A stretch of DNA of 64,000 nt from Flavobacterium akiainvivens (GTDB lineage: Bacteria; Bacteroidota; Bacteroidia; Flavobacteriales; Flavobacteriaceae). This document shows, piece by piece, positions 17,044 through 25,899 of the stretch. The notes under the pieces were generated by a model. That model saw only the letters and a list, made by a program, of their open reading frames with translations. It had not been told where the DNA came from and did not search any database. The stretch is taken from assembly GCF_001278115.1 (NCBI RefSeq), contig NZ_LIYD01000005.1, positions 2,784,567 through 2,848,566 of the forward strand. The letters are read 5' to 3'. The position numbers were made by a program, and so were the translations under genes. Each line of letters opens with the position of its first letter. Positions within the stretch are counted from its first letter, which is position 1.

Positions 17044-17685
17044 ATGTTTCTCGAAAATACAGTTAACCATAAAGAACAGTTCGGGTGGATTGAGGTAATC
17101 TGCGGGTCTATGTTTTCGGGAAAAACCGAGGAGCTCATTCGCCGCCTTAAGCGTGCGCAGTTTGCCAAACAAAAGGTTGAAATTTTCAAGCCCGCCATAG
17201 ATACCCGCTACCACGATGAAATGGTGGTATCGCACGACAGCAACGAAATTCGCTCCACTCCCGTGCCCCACGCAGCAAACATCAGGCTGCTGGCACAAAA
17301 CTGCGACGTGGTGGGCATAGACGAAGCCCAGTTTTTTGATGCCGAAATTGTAGCCGTATGCAACGACCTTGCCAACAGTGGCATCCGCGTTATTGTAGCC
17401 GGCCTTGACATGGACTTTAAAGGCAACCCCTTTGGCCCCATGCCTGCCCTTATGGCTACGGCCGAATATGTTACCAAAGTGCACGCCGTGTGTACCCGCA
17501 CCGGCAACCTGGCCAACTACAGTTTTAGAAAAGCCGCCGGAAACAACCTGGTGCTTTTAGGCGAAACCGAGGAATATGAGCCCCTGAGCCGTGCCGCCTA
17601 TTACGCCGCCATGAAAGCCCCCGACCCCAAAGGGGAGCAACACACAACGCACGACAGGGCAGACGATAAGGCCGAGAGTTTGTAA
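17044..17685 (+). CDS. tdk: Thymidine kinase
   Basis: A type II thymidine kinase of 213 residues that phosphorylates thymidine with ATP in the salvage pathway. The P-loop is GSMFSGKT (21-28). The catalytic acid sits in GIDEAQFF (E94), and the lid/lasso region contains the usual [15 protein letters not shown]. The structural zinc site of many relatives is not intact: the first knuckle reads AVCTRTGN (one Cys only) and the second [10 protein letters not shown] (no Cys). The C-terminal ~20 residues are polar and probably disordered. It starts a run of plus-strand genes with the lipoproteins ten bases downstream. Confidence 0.93.
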   Translation: MFLENTVNHKEQFGWIEVICGSMFSGKTEELIRRLKRAQFAKQKVEIFKPAIDTRYHDEMVVSHDSNEIRSTPVPHAANIRLLAQNCDVVGIDEAQFFDAEIVAVCNDLANSGIRVIVAGLDMDFKGNPFGPMPALMATAEYVTKVHAVCTRTGNLANYSFRKAAGNNLVLLGETEEYEPLSRAAYYAAMKAPDPKGEQHTTHDRADDKAESL

Positions 17686-17695
17686 GTTTTGCAAC

Positions 17696-18355
17696 ATGAA
17701 ATACATCTCCTTACTGCTTATACTACTGCTTGCGGCATGTAATAATCCTGCAAAAGATGCAACCATTACAGAAGGCGACTTAATACCCTACAGCGAAATT
17801 GCCGACACAGAACCGCATTACACAAGGAATATAAAAGACACCATTACTCCCGGCGGCTGGAAGATAACGTATTTGGTTAAAAACGACTCAACCAGGCAAA
17901 AAGACCTGTACATACAATGGTCTAAAGGCGGGGTTAAACAAACCTACACCGGTAACCACTTATTAGAACTCCAGTCTTACTTTACGCCTGTATTTAAGAC
18001 CGAAACCACCGATTATATTTTTATGGAAAGCGAGGTAAGGGGTGGCAATGCCGTATTACTACTACCTAAAAACACCAAAGCCCCGCAGCAATTTTCTTAC
18101 ATAATAGGTTACAACACGGCTTTTGCACAGATAGCATATATACCCGAAAGCAGTTATTCAACTAACGAACTTACCGTAGAGGCTATCGACCTGAAATCGG
18201 GCATAAAAAAATCAGTTCAATTTACAAAACCCTGTAGCGTTTTACCTGAAACCTCCTGCCTCTTAAAAGCCGAATTTAACGGCAAAGAAATTAAAATATA
18301 CGGCAATAGCGATGGAAGCACAAACATAACCGAAATGAAGACCATTGCGTTTTAG
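17696..18355 (+). CDS. Hypothetical lipoprotein, tandem copy 1
   Basis: A 219-residue lipoprotein. MKYISLLLILLLAAC carries a lipobox with the lipidated Cys at 15, so it should be anchored in a membrane facing the periplasm or surface. The mature part is beta-rich (TPGGWKITYLVKNDSTRQKDLYIQWSKG). It is paralogous to the next gene over its whole length, with matching segments GWKITYLVKNDSTR and GWNITYMVKNDSTR. The next gene starts four bases after its stop. I do not recognise a functional family. It follows tdk by ten bases. Confidence 0.75.
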   Translation: MKYISLLLILLLAACNNPAKDATITEGDLIPYSEIADTEPHYTRNIKDTITPGGWKITYLVKNDSTRQKDLYIQWSKGGVKQTYTGNHLLELQSYFTPVFKTETTDYIFMESEVRGGNAVLLLPKNTKAPQQFSYIIGYNTAFAQIAYIPESSYSTNELTVEAIDLKSGIKKSVQFTKPCSVLPETSCLLKAEFNGKEIKIYGNSDGSTNITEMKTIAF

Positions 18356-18359
18356 CGAT

Positions 18360-19055
18360 ATGAAATACATCTCCTTACTGTTTATAGTACTGCTTGCAGC
18401 ATGTGGGCAGCCCTCACTTTTATCAGACAACATTAAGGCGCAATTGCCAGACAGCACAGACCAGTTTATACCCATAGCCGACACCGATACCACGTATACC
18501 AATTATTATAATGTACAGCCGGTAACAACTCCCCATGGCTGGAATATTACCTACATGGTTAAGAACGACAGCACCCGTTTTACCGATGCTTACATACAAT
18601 GGCAAAAAGGCAATGTAAAAAGGGTGTATAAATACCCGCATGTATTAGAATACCGGGGGCAGTTTATGCCTCAGTTTTTAGACGAGACCGACACCCATAT
18701 TTTTATGGACCACGCCTGCGCTACCGAATGCCGGGCTATTTTGGCTTTACCAAAAAACAACAAGGATAAAGCTATTGACTTTGAAAGTGTTTTAGGCTTT
18801 AATACAAAACTTGGACAGGTAGTAACCCGTACTTTTTTTATAAACGATGAAATTGTCAGAGATGGCAAGCTTATTATAGAAGCAACCGATCTTACTAAAG
18901 GCATTACAAAATCTGTAACCTTCAAAAACACGGATTATTCCGTTGGCAACGCCATGATGGATACCGTTATTTTTAAAGGTGACCGTATACTCGTAAAATG
19001 GGAGTTTTACAGCGAAGACGAAGAGTTTACAGAAACACAGGTGATACAATTTTAA
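18360..19055 (+). CDS. Hypothetical lipoprotein, tandem copy 2
   Basis: A 231-residue paralogue of the upstream lipoprotein. Its signal MKYISLLFIVLLAAC differs from that of copy 1 at only two residues, and the DNA of the first ~45 bases is almost the same. The body has diverged more. It retains TTPHGWNITYMVKNDSTRF, AYIQWQKGNVKR and a C-terminal beta-rich half (LIIEATDLTKGITKSVTFK). The ATG at 18360 is preferred over an in-frame start at 18345 because it restores the lipoprotein signal. Function unknown; the pair arose by tandem duplication. Confidence 0.75.
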   Translation: MKYISLLFIVLLAACGQPSLLSDNIKAQLPDSTDQFIPIADTDTTYTNYYNVQPVTTPHGWNITYMVKNDSTRFTDAYIQWQKGNVKRVYKYPHVLEYRGQFMPQFLDETDTHIFMDHACATECRAILALPKNNKDKAIDFESVLGFNTKLGQVVTRTFFINDEIVRDGKLIIEATDLTKGITKSVTFKNTDYSVGNAMMDTVIFKGDRILVKWEFYSEDEEFTETQVIQF

Positions 19056-19062
19056 TTACACG

Positions 19063-19089
19063 TATACGTTTTGTATATTTGTACGTATA
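19063..19089 (+). promoter_or_regulatory. vapBC promoter with flanking palindrome
   Basis: The -7 box TATATTTG (19074-19081) lies between the arms of the inverted repeat TATACGT-N13-ACGTATA (19063-19089), 20 bases before the antitoxin ATG. A palindrome astride the promoter is the usual binding site for antitoxin autoregulation. Binding is inferred. Confidence 0.5.
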
Positions 19090-19101
19090 ATACTTTTTAT
19101 T

Positions 19102-19359
19102 ATGTCTAAGCTTACATTAAATATAAATGACGACACTATTGCAAGAGCAAAAGTGTATGCGTCTGAACAAAACAGGAGCCTGTCATCTATAATACAGTCT
19201 TTTTTGGATAAGATAACACTGGAAAAAGAATCGACAAATAATGTAGAGGAAATTAAAATTTCACCTTTTGTAAGAAGTCTTAGCATAAAGTCTGGCATTC
19301 CCGCTGATTTTGATTATAAAAAAGCATTAGGAGATCATTATGCAGAAAAACACAAATAA
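19102..19359 (+). CDS. VapB-like antitoxin (DUF6364-type)
   Basis: An 85-residue protein. MSKLTLNINDDTIARAKVYASEQNRSLSSIIQSFL forms the ribbon-helix-helix domain expected of a DNA-binding antitoxin. The C-terminal half (residues 45-85, ISPFVRSLSIKSGIPADFD) should wrap the toxin. Its stop codon overlaps the toxin start by one base (TAATG). A palindrome surrounds the promoter. The family is common in Bacteroidota, next to PIN-domain toxins. Confidence 0.82.
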   Translation: MSKLTLNINDDTIARAKVYASEQNRSLSSIIQSFLDKITLEKESTNNVEEIKISPFVRSLSIKSGIPADFDYKKALGDHYAEKHK

Positions 19360-19778
19360 TGCATAAATTATTTTTAGACACTAATGTAGTAATTGACCTA
19401 CTGGGTGAGAGGGAGCCTTTTTTTGAAGACATTGCAGAAATTGCAACAATAGCTGATAACCAAAATTTAAAAATGGCTGCTTCATCTCTCACGTTTGTAA
19501 ACACCCATTATGTTTTGGAAAAATCTTATGGCCTGCCAGGGATTACTGATTTGTTGACCCGGTTTAGAATTTTGTGTGAAGTAACCGATGTGAATGAAAC
19601 AATTATTGACAAAAGCCTACATTCAGGATTTAATGATTTTGAGGATGCGGTACAGTACTTCAGCGCAATACAACATAAATGTGATGTATTTATTACCCGG
19701 AATAAAAAAGACTTTAAGAATAGTGAGATTCCTATTATGACTCCATCAGAGTTTTTGGCATCAATCAATAAAAGATAA
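19359..19778 (+). CDS. PIN-domain toxin (VapC-like ribonuclease)
   Basis: A 139-residue PIN-domain protein. The acidic metal site is visible in LFLDTNVVIDLL (D7), in FNDFEDAVQYFSA (the middle acidic pair) and near the end in ITRNKKDFKNSEIPIMTP, the usual VapC finish. VapC toxins are metal-dependent RNases that cut tRNA or rRNA. It overlaps its antitoxin by one base. Unusually, the essential murF-alr gene starts two bases after its stop, so they are probably transcribed together. Confidence 0.85.
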   Translation: MHKLFLDTNVVIDLLGEREPFFEDIAEIATIADNQNLKMAASSLTFVNTHYVLEKSYGLPGITDLLTRFRILCEVTDVNETIIDKSLHSGFNDFEDAVQYFSAIQHKCDVFITRNKKDFKNSEIPIMTPSEFLASINKR

Positions 19779-19780
19779 TC

Positions 19781-22222
19781 GTGAGCGTCCACACCACCCA
19801 CATAACCCCTGCCCTTAACGCCCGGTTTAACGGCCCGCAGCCCGATATGGAAATAGACAACGTGTCTATAGACAGCCGGTCGCTGCAAAACAACGCAGGC
19901 ACTTTATTCTTTGCCCTTGGCGGCCAAAACCGCAACGGCCACCAGTTTATACCCGCGCTTATAGACAAAGGAGTGCGTAATTTTGTGGTAACCCACATAC
20001 CTGATGGCACCGAAGGCAAGGCTAACTTCTTTGTGGTGGATAGTACCCTCAAAGCACTACAGGATTTTGCCATTTACTACCGCGGGCTGTATAATTTCCC
20101 GGTGATAGCCATAACGGGCAGCAACGGCAAAACCATTGTAAAAGAATGGCTCAACTACCTGCTAAGCCCTGATTATAACATTATCCGCAGCCCTAAGAGC
20201 TACAACTCTCAGGTGGGGGTGCCGCTATCGGTTATCGGCATTAACGAGCACCACAACCTGGGCATTTTTGAGGCGGGTATTTCTACCGTGGGCGAAATGG
20301 AAAAACTGGAGCCCATCATACAGCCCAACATCGGTATACTAACCCACATAGGCGCCGCGCACGATGAGGGCTTTGTGAGCCGTGAGGAAAAGATAGCTGA
20401 AAAGTTAAAGCTGTTTACCAATGTAGACGTGCTCATCCTTCAGAAAAACGAGGCCATTGAAGCCCTGCTCCCCTTCCAAATAAAAACATTTACCTGGGGC
20501 TTTGAAGCCGGCGCCGATGTTCAGGTTGCCAAAACACAGGATTCCGGCAGCACCATCTTATCAATTGTTTATAACGGAAGCATTTTTGATGTTACCCTTC
20601 CGTTTACGGATGATACATCTGTAGAAAATGCCATAACCTGCATGGTGCTCATGCTACATATGGGCTACAGCCACACTGTTATTACCGAACGCCTTGCAGG
20701 CCTGTACCCGGTTGAATTGCGCCTACAGGTAAAAAACGGCATTAACGGTTGCACCCTGATTGACGACAGTTTTAGTTCTGACTACCAAAGCCTTAAAATA
20801 GCGCTCGACTTTTTAGAGCAACACAAAACCCACCAAAAAACCACGGTTATCCTGTCGGATGTTTTCCAATCCGGGTTTGACACCGGCGTGCTCTACGCGA
20901 AGGTGGCAAAGCTTTTGGCGAGCCACAACATAAGCCAGGTAATAGGCATAGGCGAAACCATAAGCCGCGAACTGGCCGATTTCCCTAACTTTTACCCATA
21001 CAAAACCACACAGGAGTTTTTGGCGCACTACCGTGCCAGTTCATTCAGTAACGAAACCGTACTTATTAAGGGAGCGCGCAGTTTCCGTTTTGATGAGATT
21101 GTGGTGTTCCTTGAAGAAAAGACCCACGAAACGGTACTTGAAATCAACCTTAACTCGGTTGTACATAACCTCAACTTTTACAAAAGCCGCCTGAAACCCG
21201 AAACCAAAATTATGGTGATGGTTAAGGCTTTTGGTTATGGCGCTGGCAGTTATGAAATTGCCAAGGCCCTAAGCCACCAAAAGATTGATTATTTAGGTGT
21301 TGCTTTCGCCGATGAAGGTATCGCCCTGCGCAATGCGGGCATAAGTACCCCCATCATTGTCATGAACCCCGAAAGCAGTGCGTTTGCTGCTATGGCTGCC
21401 TATAATTTAGAGCCTGAGATTTATTCGGCCCGCGAGCTGCGTTCGTTTATTGCCATGGCACAGCAAAAAAACCTGAGCAGTTACCCCATCCATATAAAAT
21501 TAGACACCGGCATGCACCGCCTGGGCTTCCAGGAAAACCAGCTGGCGGAACTCATAACCCTGCTGCGCAACAACAACCTGGTGAGCGTTAAAAGTATTTT
21601 CTCACACCTTTCGGCGAGTGACGATTTACAGTTCAGGGATTTTACACAGGAGCAGATTGCTAAGTTTGACGCATGGTCTTCACACCTTATGGCAGAACTG
21701 AACATAAACCCGCTGCGCCATATACTCAACACATCGGGCATATACAATTACCCCGAAGCGCAGTACAACATGGTGCGCCTGGGCATAGGCCTCTACGGCG
21801 TGGGCAATGATGCCACCGAACGCCAAAGCCTGCAAACCGTGGGCACACTCAAAACCATAATACTACAAATTAAGGAAGTACCCGCCGGAGATAGCGTGGG
21901 CTACAGCCGCCGTTTTATGGCCGGCCACACCACCACTATTGCCACGCTACCCATTGGCTATGCCGACGGTATTCCGCGTGCGTGGGGCAACGGCAAAGGG
22001 TTTGTAACCATAGGCGGGCACAAGGCCAACATTATAGGCAGCATTTGTATGGATATGCTTATGGTAGATATTACGGGTATTGACTGCCGTGAGGGCGACA
22101 CCGCCATTATTTTTGGCGACAGTCCAAGTGTAGTAGAAATGGCACAGTCACTGGGCACCATACCTTATGAAATACTCACCAGTATTTCGCAACGGGTTAA
22201 ACGGGTGTTTTTTAAGGAGTAG
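19781..22222 (+). CDS. murF-alr: Bifunctional MurF ligase / alanine racemase
   Basis: An 813-residue fusion known from Bacteroidota. Residues 1-440 are MurF, the ligase that adds D-Ala-D-Ala to UDP-MurNAc-tripeptide; the ATP loop is ITGSNGKT (111-118). Residues about 448-813 are alanine racemase. It starts THETVLEINLNSVVHNLNFY, has the PLP lysine K482 in MVMVKAFGYG, and carries the second catalytic base (Tyr) in DSVGYSRRFMAGH. Both activities feed peptidoglycan synthesis in the cytoplasm. The GTG start at 19781 lies two bases after the VapC stop, which implies translational coupling. The length before the SIDSRSL motif is normal for the family. Confidence 0.93.
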   Translation: MSVHTTHITPALNARFNGPQPDMEIDNVSIDSRSLQNNAGTLFFALGGQNRNGHQFIPALIDKGVRNFVVTHIPDGTEGKANFFVVDSTLKALQDFAIYYRGLYNFPVIAITGSNGKTIVKEWLNYLLSPDYNIIRSPKSYNSQVGVPLSVIGINEHHNLGIFEAGISTVGEMEKLEPIIQPNIGILTHIGAAHDEGFVSREEKIAEKLKLFTNVDVLILQKNEAIEALLPFQIKTFTWGFEAGADVQVAKTQDSGSTILSIVYNGSIFDVTLPFTDDTSVENAITCMVLMLHMGYSHTVITERLAGLYPVELRLQVKNGINGCTLIDDSFSSDYQSLKIALDFLEQHKTHQKTTVILSDVFQSGFDTGVLYAKVAKLLASHNISQVIGIGETISRELADFPNFYPYKTTQEFLAHYRASSFSNETVLIKGARSFRFDEIVVFLEEKTHETVLEINLNSVVHNLNFYKSRLKPETKIMVMVKAFGYGAGSYEIAKALSHQKIDYLGVAFADEGIALRNAGISTPIIVMNPESSAFAAMAAYNLEPEIYSARELRSFIAMAQQKNLSSYPIHIKLDTGMHRLGFQENQLAELITLLRNNNLVSVKSIFSHLSASDDLQFRDFTQEQIAKFDAWSSHLMAELNINPLRHILNTSGIYNYPEAQYNMVRLGIGLYGVGNDATERQSLQTVGTLKTIILQIKEVPAGDSVGYSRRFMAGHTTTIATLPIGYADGIPRAWGNGKGFVTIGGHKANIIGSICMDMLMVDITGIDCREGDTAIIFGDSPSVVEMAQSLGTIPYEILTSISQRVKRVFFKE

Positions 22223-22696
22223 TTAGTTGCAGTCCTGCTCTGTATCAGCACCCACATAATCAATTTTATTTTTTTCAGGAACCAGTTTGTTAAGTTCAGC
22301 AACCAGCTTTTCTATTTCTTCCTTATAATAATGATATAGATACACGCTCTTGGTATCGTTATGGTAACCTGTAGTTATTTTATATTCCGCACCTTCCGTA
22401 GCTGAAATACAGTTATTAATATATTCATCGCCTAACGCATCAAGGTTTACAGATTTCAATTTTGCGATGGCAGCAGGGCTTATTGTTTCTGCATACAAAC
22501 GTTCGAAAGCCGAGTCGGCATAAAGCCAGTGTGAAGTCACAGTCAGCTTATTACCATCAAGCCTATAATCATACACCGTTTGGTCTAACCCCTCAGAATG
22601 CTTATAAGTACTAAGTGCAAAATAAAACTCTGCTTTACCAGGCTTACCAAAACCCAAAAACAATCCTGCGCATACTATTATAAGTGCTTTTTTCAT
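22223..22696 (-). CDS. Hypothetical secreted protein (157 aa)
   Basis: A short signal-like N-terminus (MKKALIIVCAGLFLGFG) precedes a beta-rich body with YFALSTYKHSEGL and LTVTSHWLYADSAFERLYAE. A single Cys lies in DEYINNCISATEG and another at the C-terminus (EQDCN). It is convergent with murF-alr with no intervening base. It follows the DUF4919 gene by six bases on the same strand and is probably co-transcribed with it. I do not recognise a family. Confidence 0.7.
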   Translation of the reverse strand: MKKALIIVCAGLFLGFGKPGKAEFYFALSTYKHSEGLDQTVYDYRLDGNKLTVTSHWLYADSAFERLYAETISPAAIAKLKSVNLDALGDEYINNCISATEGAEYKITTGYHNDTKSVYLYHYYKEEIEKLVAELNKLVPEKNKIDYVGADTEQDCN

Positions 22697-22702
22697 AACC
22701 GC

Positions 22703-23347
22703 TTAATTTTTCTTTGCATCAGCCCTGGCCTCAAGCACCCTGCTTATTTCAAAATAATAGGTTTTGTTTTTACCGGCTTCGGTTTTAACGTCCATTTTAT
22801 CGCAAGCCTTACCTGCTGCGGCAATACTTTGCTTTACTATGGTTACACCCATCATTTCTAAAACAAAATACTCTTCTTCAACTTTTATTACATGCCAGCC
22901 TGTTTCGCAGGTAGCGCCATCGCCACTGCCGGTAACAGACCGCAACAAACCAAACTCAATATCATGGTGTTTTTTAAAATTAGCCTCATCACCTAAAATC
23001 TTATAGCTTTGCTGCAGGTATTTGTGCGCATACATATTAGTATAATCTATTTCCAGCATTTTACGGCCAATTTTAATCACTTCGGGGTATTGTTTTTCAT
23101 CTGCGGCCCTGTACATTTCCTGTTTTAGCTTCATAGTCTCTGCCGAAGATGTATTATGCTCGCCGCTTGCTAAAAAACTGTGCCTAAAATCAGTATAATC
23201 TATATCGGTATTACCCTCTTCAAGTTTTTTTACATAGTTGGCATAGGTATCTTTAGTAGCCGGTGTTTTTTTAGCCGCCTGGCCAAAGCAACTCATAAAA
23301 GATATAATGCAAAAAAAAGCAATAAATTGTTGGGTTTTTAGTGTCAT
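22703..23347 (-). CDS. DUF4919 family secreted protein
   Basis: A 214-residue protein with a signal peptide ending FMSCFGQ; the Cys may make it a lipoprotein. The middle and C-terminal parts fit the DUF4919 pattern known from Bacteroides: YEVIKIGRKMLEIDYTNMYAH-like helical part, then HHDIEFGLLRSVTGSGDG and GWHVIKVEEEYFVLEMMG. The biological role of the family is not established. It is the first gene of a two-gene unit with the 157-residue secreted protein. The likely site is the periplasm. Confidence 0.72.
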   Translation of the reverse strand: MTLKTQQFIAFFCIISFMSCFGQAAKKTPATKDTYANYVKKLEEGNTDIDYTDFRHSFLASGEHNTSSAETMKLKQEMYRAADEKQYPEVIKIGRKMLEIDYTNMYAHKYLQQSYKILGDEANFKKHHDIEFGLLRSVTGSGDGATCETGWHVIKVEEEYFVLEMMGVTIVKQSIAAAGKACDKMDVKTEAGKNKTYYFEISRVLEARADAKKN

Positions 23348-23492
23348 GATTCAATATTTGATTTTTGTAAATATACCAACTTTTAACACCTCTTCACATC
23401 GCTTTAAATACTTTTTCAGGAACGTATAATATTGTTTTCGTAACTTAGGCTTTCCAAACACAATTATTAAAAACCTAAAATTTGTATTGCTT

Positions 23493-23879
23493 ATGGGATT
23501 TTTTAAAGAATTTAAAGACTTTGCCCTGAAAGGGAACGTGGTAGACCTTGCCGTGGGTATTGTTATTGGTGCTGCGTTTAGCGCCATTGTAAAATCGCTG
23601 GTAGAAGATATTATTACACCGCTTATACTAACCCCGCTTTTAGAGAAGGCCGGCCTTGAAGATATAAAGCAACTTACGTGGGGTGCCGGTGTTAAGTATG
23701 GCAACTTTTTAAGCAATGTGATTTCATTTATAATCGTGGCGTTTGCACTGTTTGTTATTGTTAAGCTTATAAACTCTATGCGCAAAAAAGAAGAGGCCAA
23801 GCCCGCAGCACCGCCTGCACCTACTAACGAGGAAAAATTGCTTATGGAAATTCGCGATGCCCTAAAAAGCAGGCCGTAA
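23493..23879 (+). CDS. mscL: Large-conductance mechanosensitive channel MscL
   Basis: A 128-residue channel protein that releases solutes on hypo-osmotic shock. It starts MGFFKEFKDFALKGNVVDLAVGIVIGAAF, the conserved amphipathic N-terminal helix and pore helix TM1. TM2 is GNFLSNVISFIIVAFALFVIV, and the C-terminal cytoplasmic bundle (EEKLLMEIRDALKSR) follows a Pro/Ala linker. The ATG at 23493 is chosen over the TTG at 23487 since family members begin with this residue. A rho-independent terminator lies at 24029-24058. Confidence 0.95.
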   Translation: MGFFKEFKDFALKGNVVDLAVGIVIGAAFSAIVKSLVEDIITPLILTPLLEKAGLEDIKQLTWGAGVKYGNFLSNVISFIIVAFALFVIVKLINSMRKKEEAKPAAPPAPTNEEKLLMEIRDALKSRP

Positions 23880-24028
23880 TTACCGATATTTCGATTTTTG
23901 GATTATTCAGATTGTTCAACAGAAACTGGCGGACTGATTTTTTATCACTATAGCACAACTATTTATCTACTTTTGTTACAATCTGTTAATTAAGACGTTT
24001 CCGCTATACTATATATTCAATTGTCTAA

Positions 24029-24058
24029 CAAAACCGCCCCGAAAAGGCGGTTTTTCTT
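24029..24058 (+). terminator. Rho-independent terminator after mscL
   Basis: AAACCGCC (24031-24038) pairs with GGCGGTTT (24046-24053) around the loop CCGAAAA, followed by TTTTTCTTT. It isolates asd from mscL. Confidence 0.8.
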
Positions 24059-24068
24059 TGTTATATTT

Positions 24069-24101
24069 TTGCGTTTTGAAACAGTTTTATAACTAATTTT
24101 G
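24069..24101 (+). promoter_or_regulatory. asd promoter
   Basis: The -7 box TAATTTTG (24094-24101) is preceded by a TTG (24069-24071) with a 22-base spacer, within the range reported for Flavobacterium promoters (TTG-N17-23-TAnnTTTG). Confidence 0.5.
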
Positions 24102-24134
24102 CCTCATCTTAAAATTTAATAACATTTAAACACT

Positions 24135-25124
24135 ATGAAAGTTGCTGTTGTAGGCGCTACCGGAATGGTAGGCGAAGTAATGTTAAAGGTACTGGCAGAG
24201 AGGAATTTCCCGGTGACTGAACTGATTCCTGTGGCTTCGGAGAGGTCGGTTGGTAAAGAAATCGAGTTTAAGGGAAATACGTTTAAGGTGGTAAGCCTTG
24301 AAACCGCCGTAAGCCTTAAGCCGCAAATAGCGCTTTTCTCGGCCGGTGGCGATACCTCTAAAGAGTGGGCTCCTAAATTTGCCGCAGCTGGTGTTACCGT
24401 TATAGATAACTCAAGCGCATGGCGCATGGACCCAACCAAAAAACTGGTGGTTCCTGAAATAAATGCCCGCGAAATTACACCTGAAGACAAAATTATAGCA
24501 AACCCTAACTGCTCTACCATACAAATGGTACTGGCGCTTAGCGGGCTGCACAAAAAATACAACATTGAGCGTATTGTGGTAAGCACCTACCAAAGCGTTA
24601 CCGGCACCGGCGTTAAAGCCGTTAAGCAGCTTGAAAACGAATATGCAGGTATTGAAGGCGAAATGGCTTACAAATACCCTATTCACCGCAACGCCATCCC
24701 GCAGATAGACGTGTTTGAAGACAACGGCTATACTAAGGAAGAAATGAAAATGGTGCGCGAAACCAAGAAAATTATGGGCGATGACAGCATCAGGGTTACT
24801 GCAACAACTGTGCGCATACCTACCGTGGGCGGACATAGCGAAAGCGTAAACATTGAGTTTAGCAATGATTTTGATATTAACGATGTGCGCCGGGTACTGG
24901 CCGAAACCCCGGGTGTGGTAGTTCAGGACAACATTAGCGCGTTTGAATACCCTATGCCGCTGTATGCAGAAGGTAAGGATGATGTTTATGTAGGCCGCAT
25001 ACGCCGCGATGAAACCCAGCCCAACACACTTAATATGTGGATTGTAGCCGATAACCTTCGTAAAGGTGCCGCCACTAATGCCGTTCAGATTGCCGAATAC
25101 CTGGTGGCAAACAATCTTGTTTAA
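24135..25124 (+). CDS. asd: Aspartate-semialdehyde dehydrogenase
   Basis: A 329-residue NADP-dependent enzyme that makes aspartate semialdehyde for lysine/diaminopimelate, threonine and methionine synthesis. The nucleotide-binding loop is VVGATGMVG (5-13). The catalytic Cys126 lies in NPNCSTIQM, and the conserved His234 in VGGHSESV. The length is normal. Its own promoter and strong terminators on both sides make it a monocistronic unit. Confidence 0.96.
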   Translation: MKVAVVGATGMVGEVMLKVLAERNFPVTELIPVASERSVGKEIEFKGNTFKVVSLETAVSLKPQIALFSAGGDTSKEWAPKFAAAGVTVIDNSSAWRMDPTKKLVVPEINAREITPEDKIIANPNCSTIQMVLALSGLHKKYNIERIVVSTYQSVTGTGVKAVKQLENEYAGIEGEMAYKYPIHRNAIPQIDVFEDNGYTKEEMKMVRETKKIMGDDSIRVTATTVRIPTVGGHSESVNIEFSNDFDINDVRRVLAETPGVVVQDNISAFEYPMPLYAEGKDDVYVGRIRRDETQPNTLNMWIVADNLRKGAATNAVQIAEYLVANNLV

Positions 25125-25145
25125 TTAGTTTTTTAGTTAATACCT

Positions 25146-25187
25146 AAACCCCGTAACGTTATTATTACATTACGGGGTTTTATTTTA
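25146..25187 (+). terminator. Rho-independent terminator after asd
   Basis: AAACCCCGTAA (25146-25156) pairs perfectly with TTACGGGGTTT (25170-25180), followed by a T-rich tail. It lies in the 302-base gap before the next gene, which otherwise holds only A/T-rich leader sequence. Confidence 0.8.
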
Positions 25188-25426
25188 TCATTGCTTACAT
25201 AATAATCTTTAATCATTTTTTCATTATAATCTCAACATTAAAATGCATTTTTTAACTTTTTATTTTTTTTAAGCATTGTTGAACTAAAAATTGCGAAAAA
25301 GCCCACAAATAGGGCGTTTAAGTATTAAATTGAAACCAATTCCTACAGTTTAATATTTTAAAGTTTTGTTAAAGAACAAACCTGTTGTTTAACATTTACG
25401 TAATTATGCAAAAAAATAGCTTTAAA

Positions 25427-25834
25427 ATGACGACGTTAGAAACTCCTCAATTCAGCAATTCTTGCGGAAAGATTTTTGCTGACAAAATTGTACTTGCTTC
25501 GGCACACAAAGAAACCGAAGTGCCGCTCCACGAACTTAAAAAAGTAAGTTTTACATCAAGGCCACTACCAAAAAGCCTGTTTTTTATAGCACTACCAGCC
25601 GTGCTATTTGCATTTCCTTTTGTAACTAATGAAAAAGACTGGTTTGTAAACGCTATATTTATAGCAATTGGCCTTATCCTTATGGGCGTATCGCTATTTA
25701 ATGTTAACAAAAAACACACCCTTAGCCTTAAACTGGCTACCGGCAATTCTGTATCAATAAACGTTTGGGAAGGCAACCTTAAAGAAGCAAAGAAATTTGC
25801 CAATATGATTGATGCCAAAATAACCCGCAGGTAA
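25427..25834 (+). CDS. Hypothetical two-TM protein, paralogue of 47724-48134
   Basis: A 135-residue protein with two adjacent hydrophobic segments in the middle (SLFFIALPAVLFAFPFV, then WFVNAIFIAIGLILMGVSL). It has a short N-terminal domain (SNSCGKIFADKI) and a C-terminal soluble part ending VWEGNLKEAKKFANMIDAK. Its layout matches the protein at 47724-48134 almost residue for residue. The start at 25427 (MTTLETPQFS) is chosen because it aligns with that paralogue's start; an upstream ATG at 25406 is possible. It looks like a small membrane-anchored PH-like protein. No function can be given. Confidence 0.72.
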   Translation: MTTLETPQFSNSCGKIFADKIVLASAHKETEVPLHELKKVSFTSRPLPKSLFFIALPAVLFAFPFVTNEKDWFVNAIFIAIGLILMGVSLFNVNKKHTLSLKLATGNSVSINVWEGNLKEAKKFANMIDAKITRR

Positions 25835-25861
25835 TTTACAGTACACTACTAAAATCTAAAT

Positions 25862-25899
25862 AAAACGGGGGATGGTAATACCATCCCCCGTTTTATTTT
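25862..25899. terminator. Bidirectional terminator between convergent genes
   Basis: AAAACGGGGGATGG (25862-25875) pairs with CCATCCCCCGTTTT (25881-25894) around the loop TAATA. T-runs lie on both strands, so it can end both the two-TM gene and the glycosidase-like gene. Confidence 0.85.

Noticed and set aside
23889..23908. Possible second inverted-repeat cassette after mscL
   Set aside because: Only one arm of the repeat is visible; it is kept only as a remnant note.
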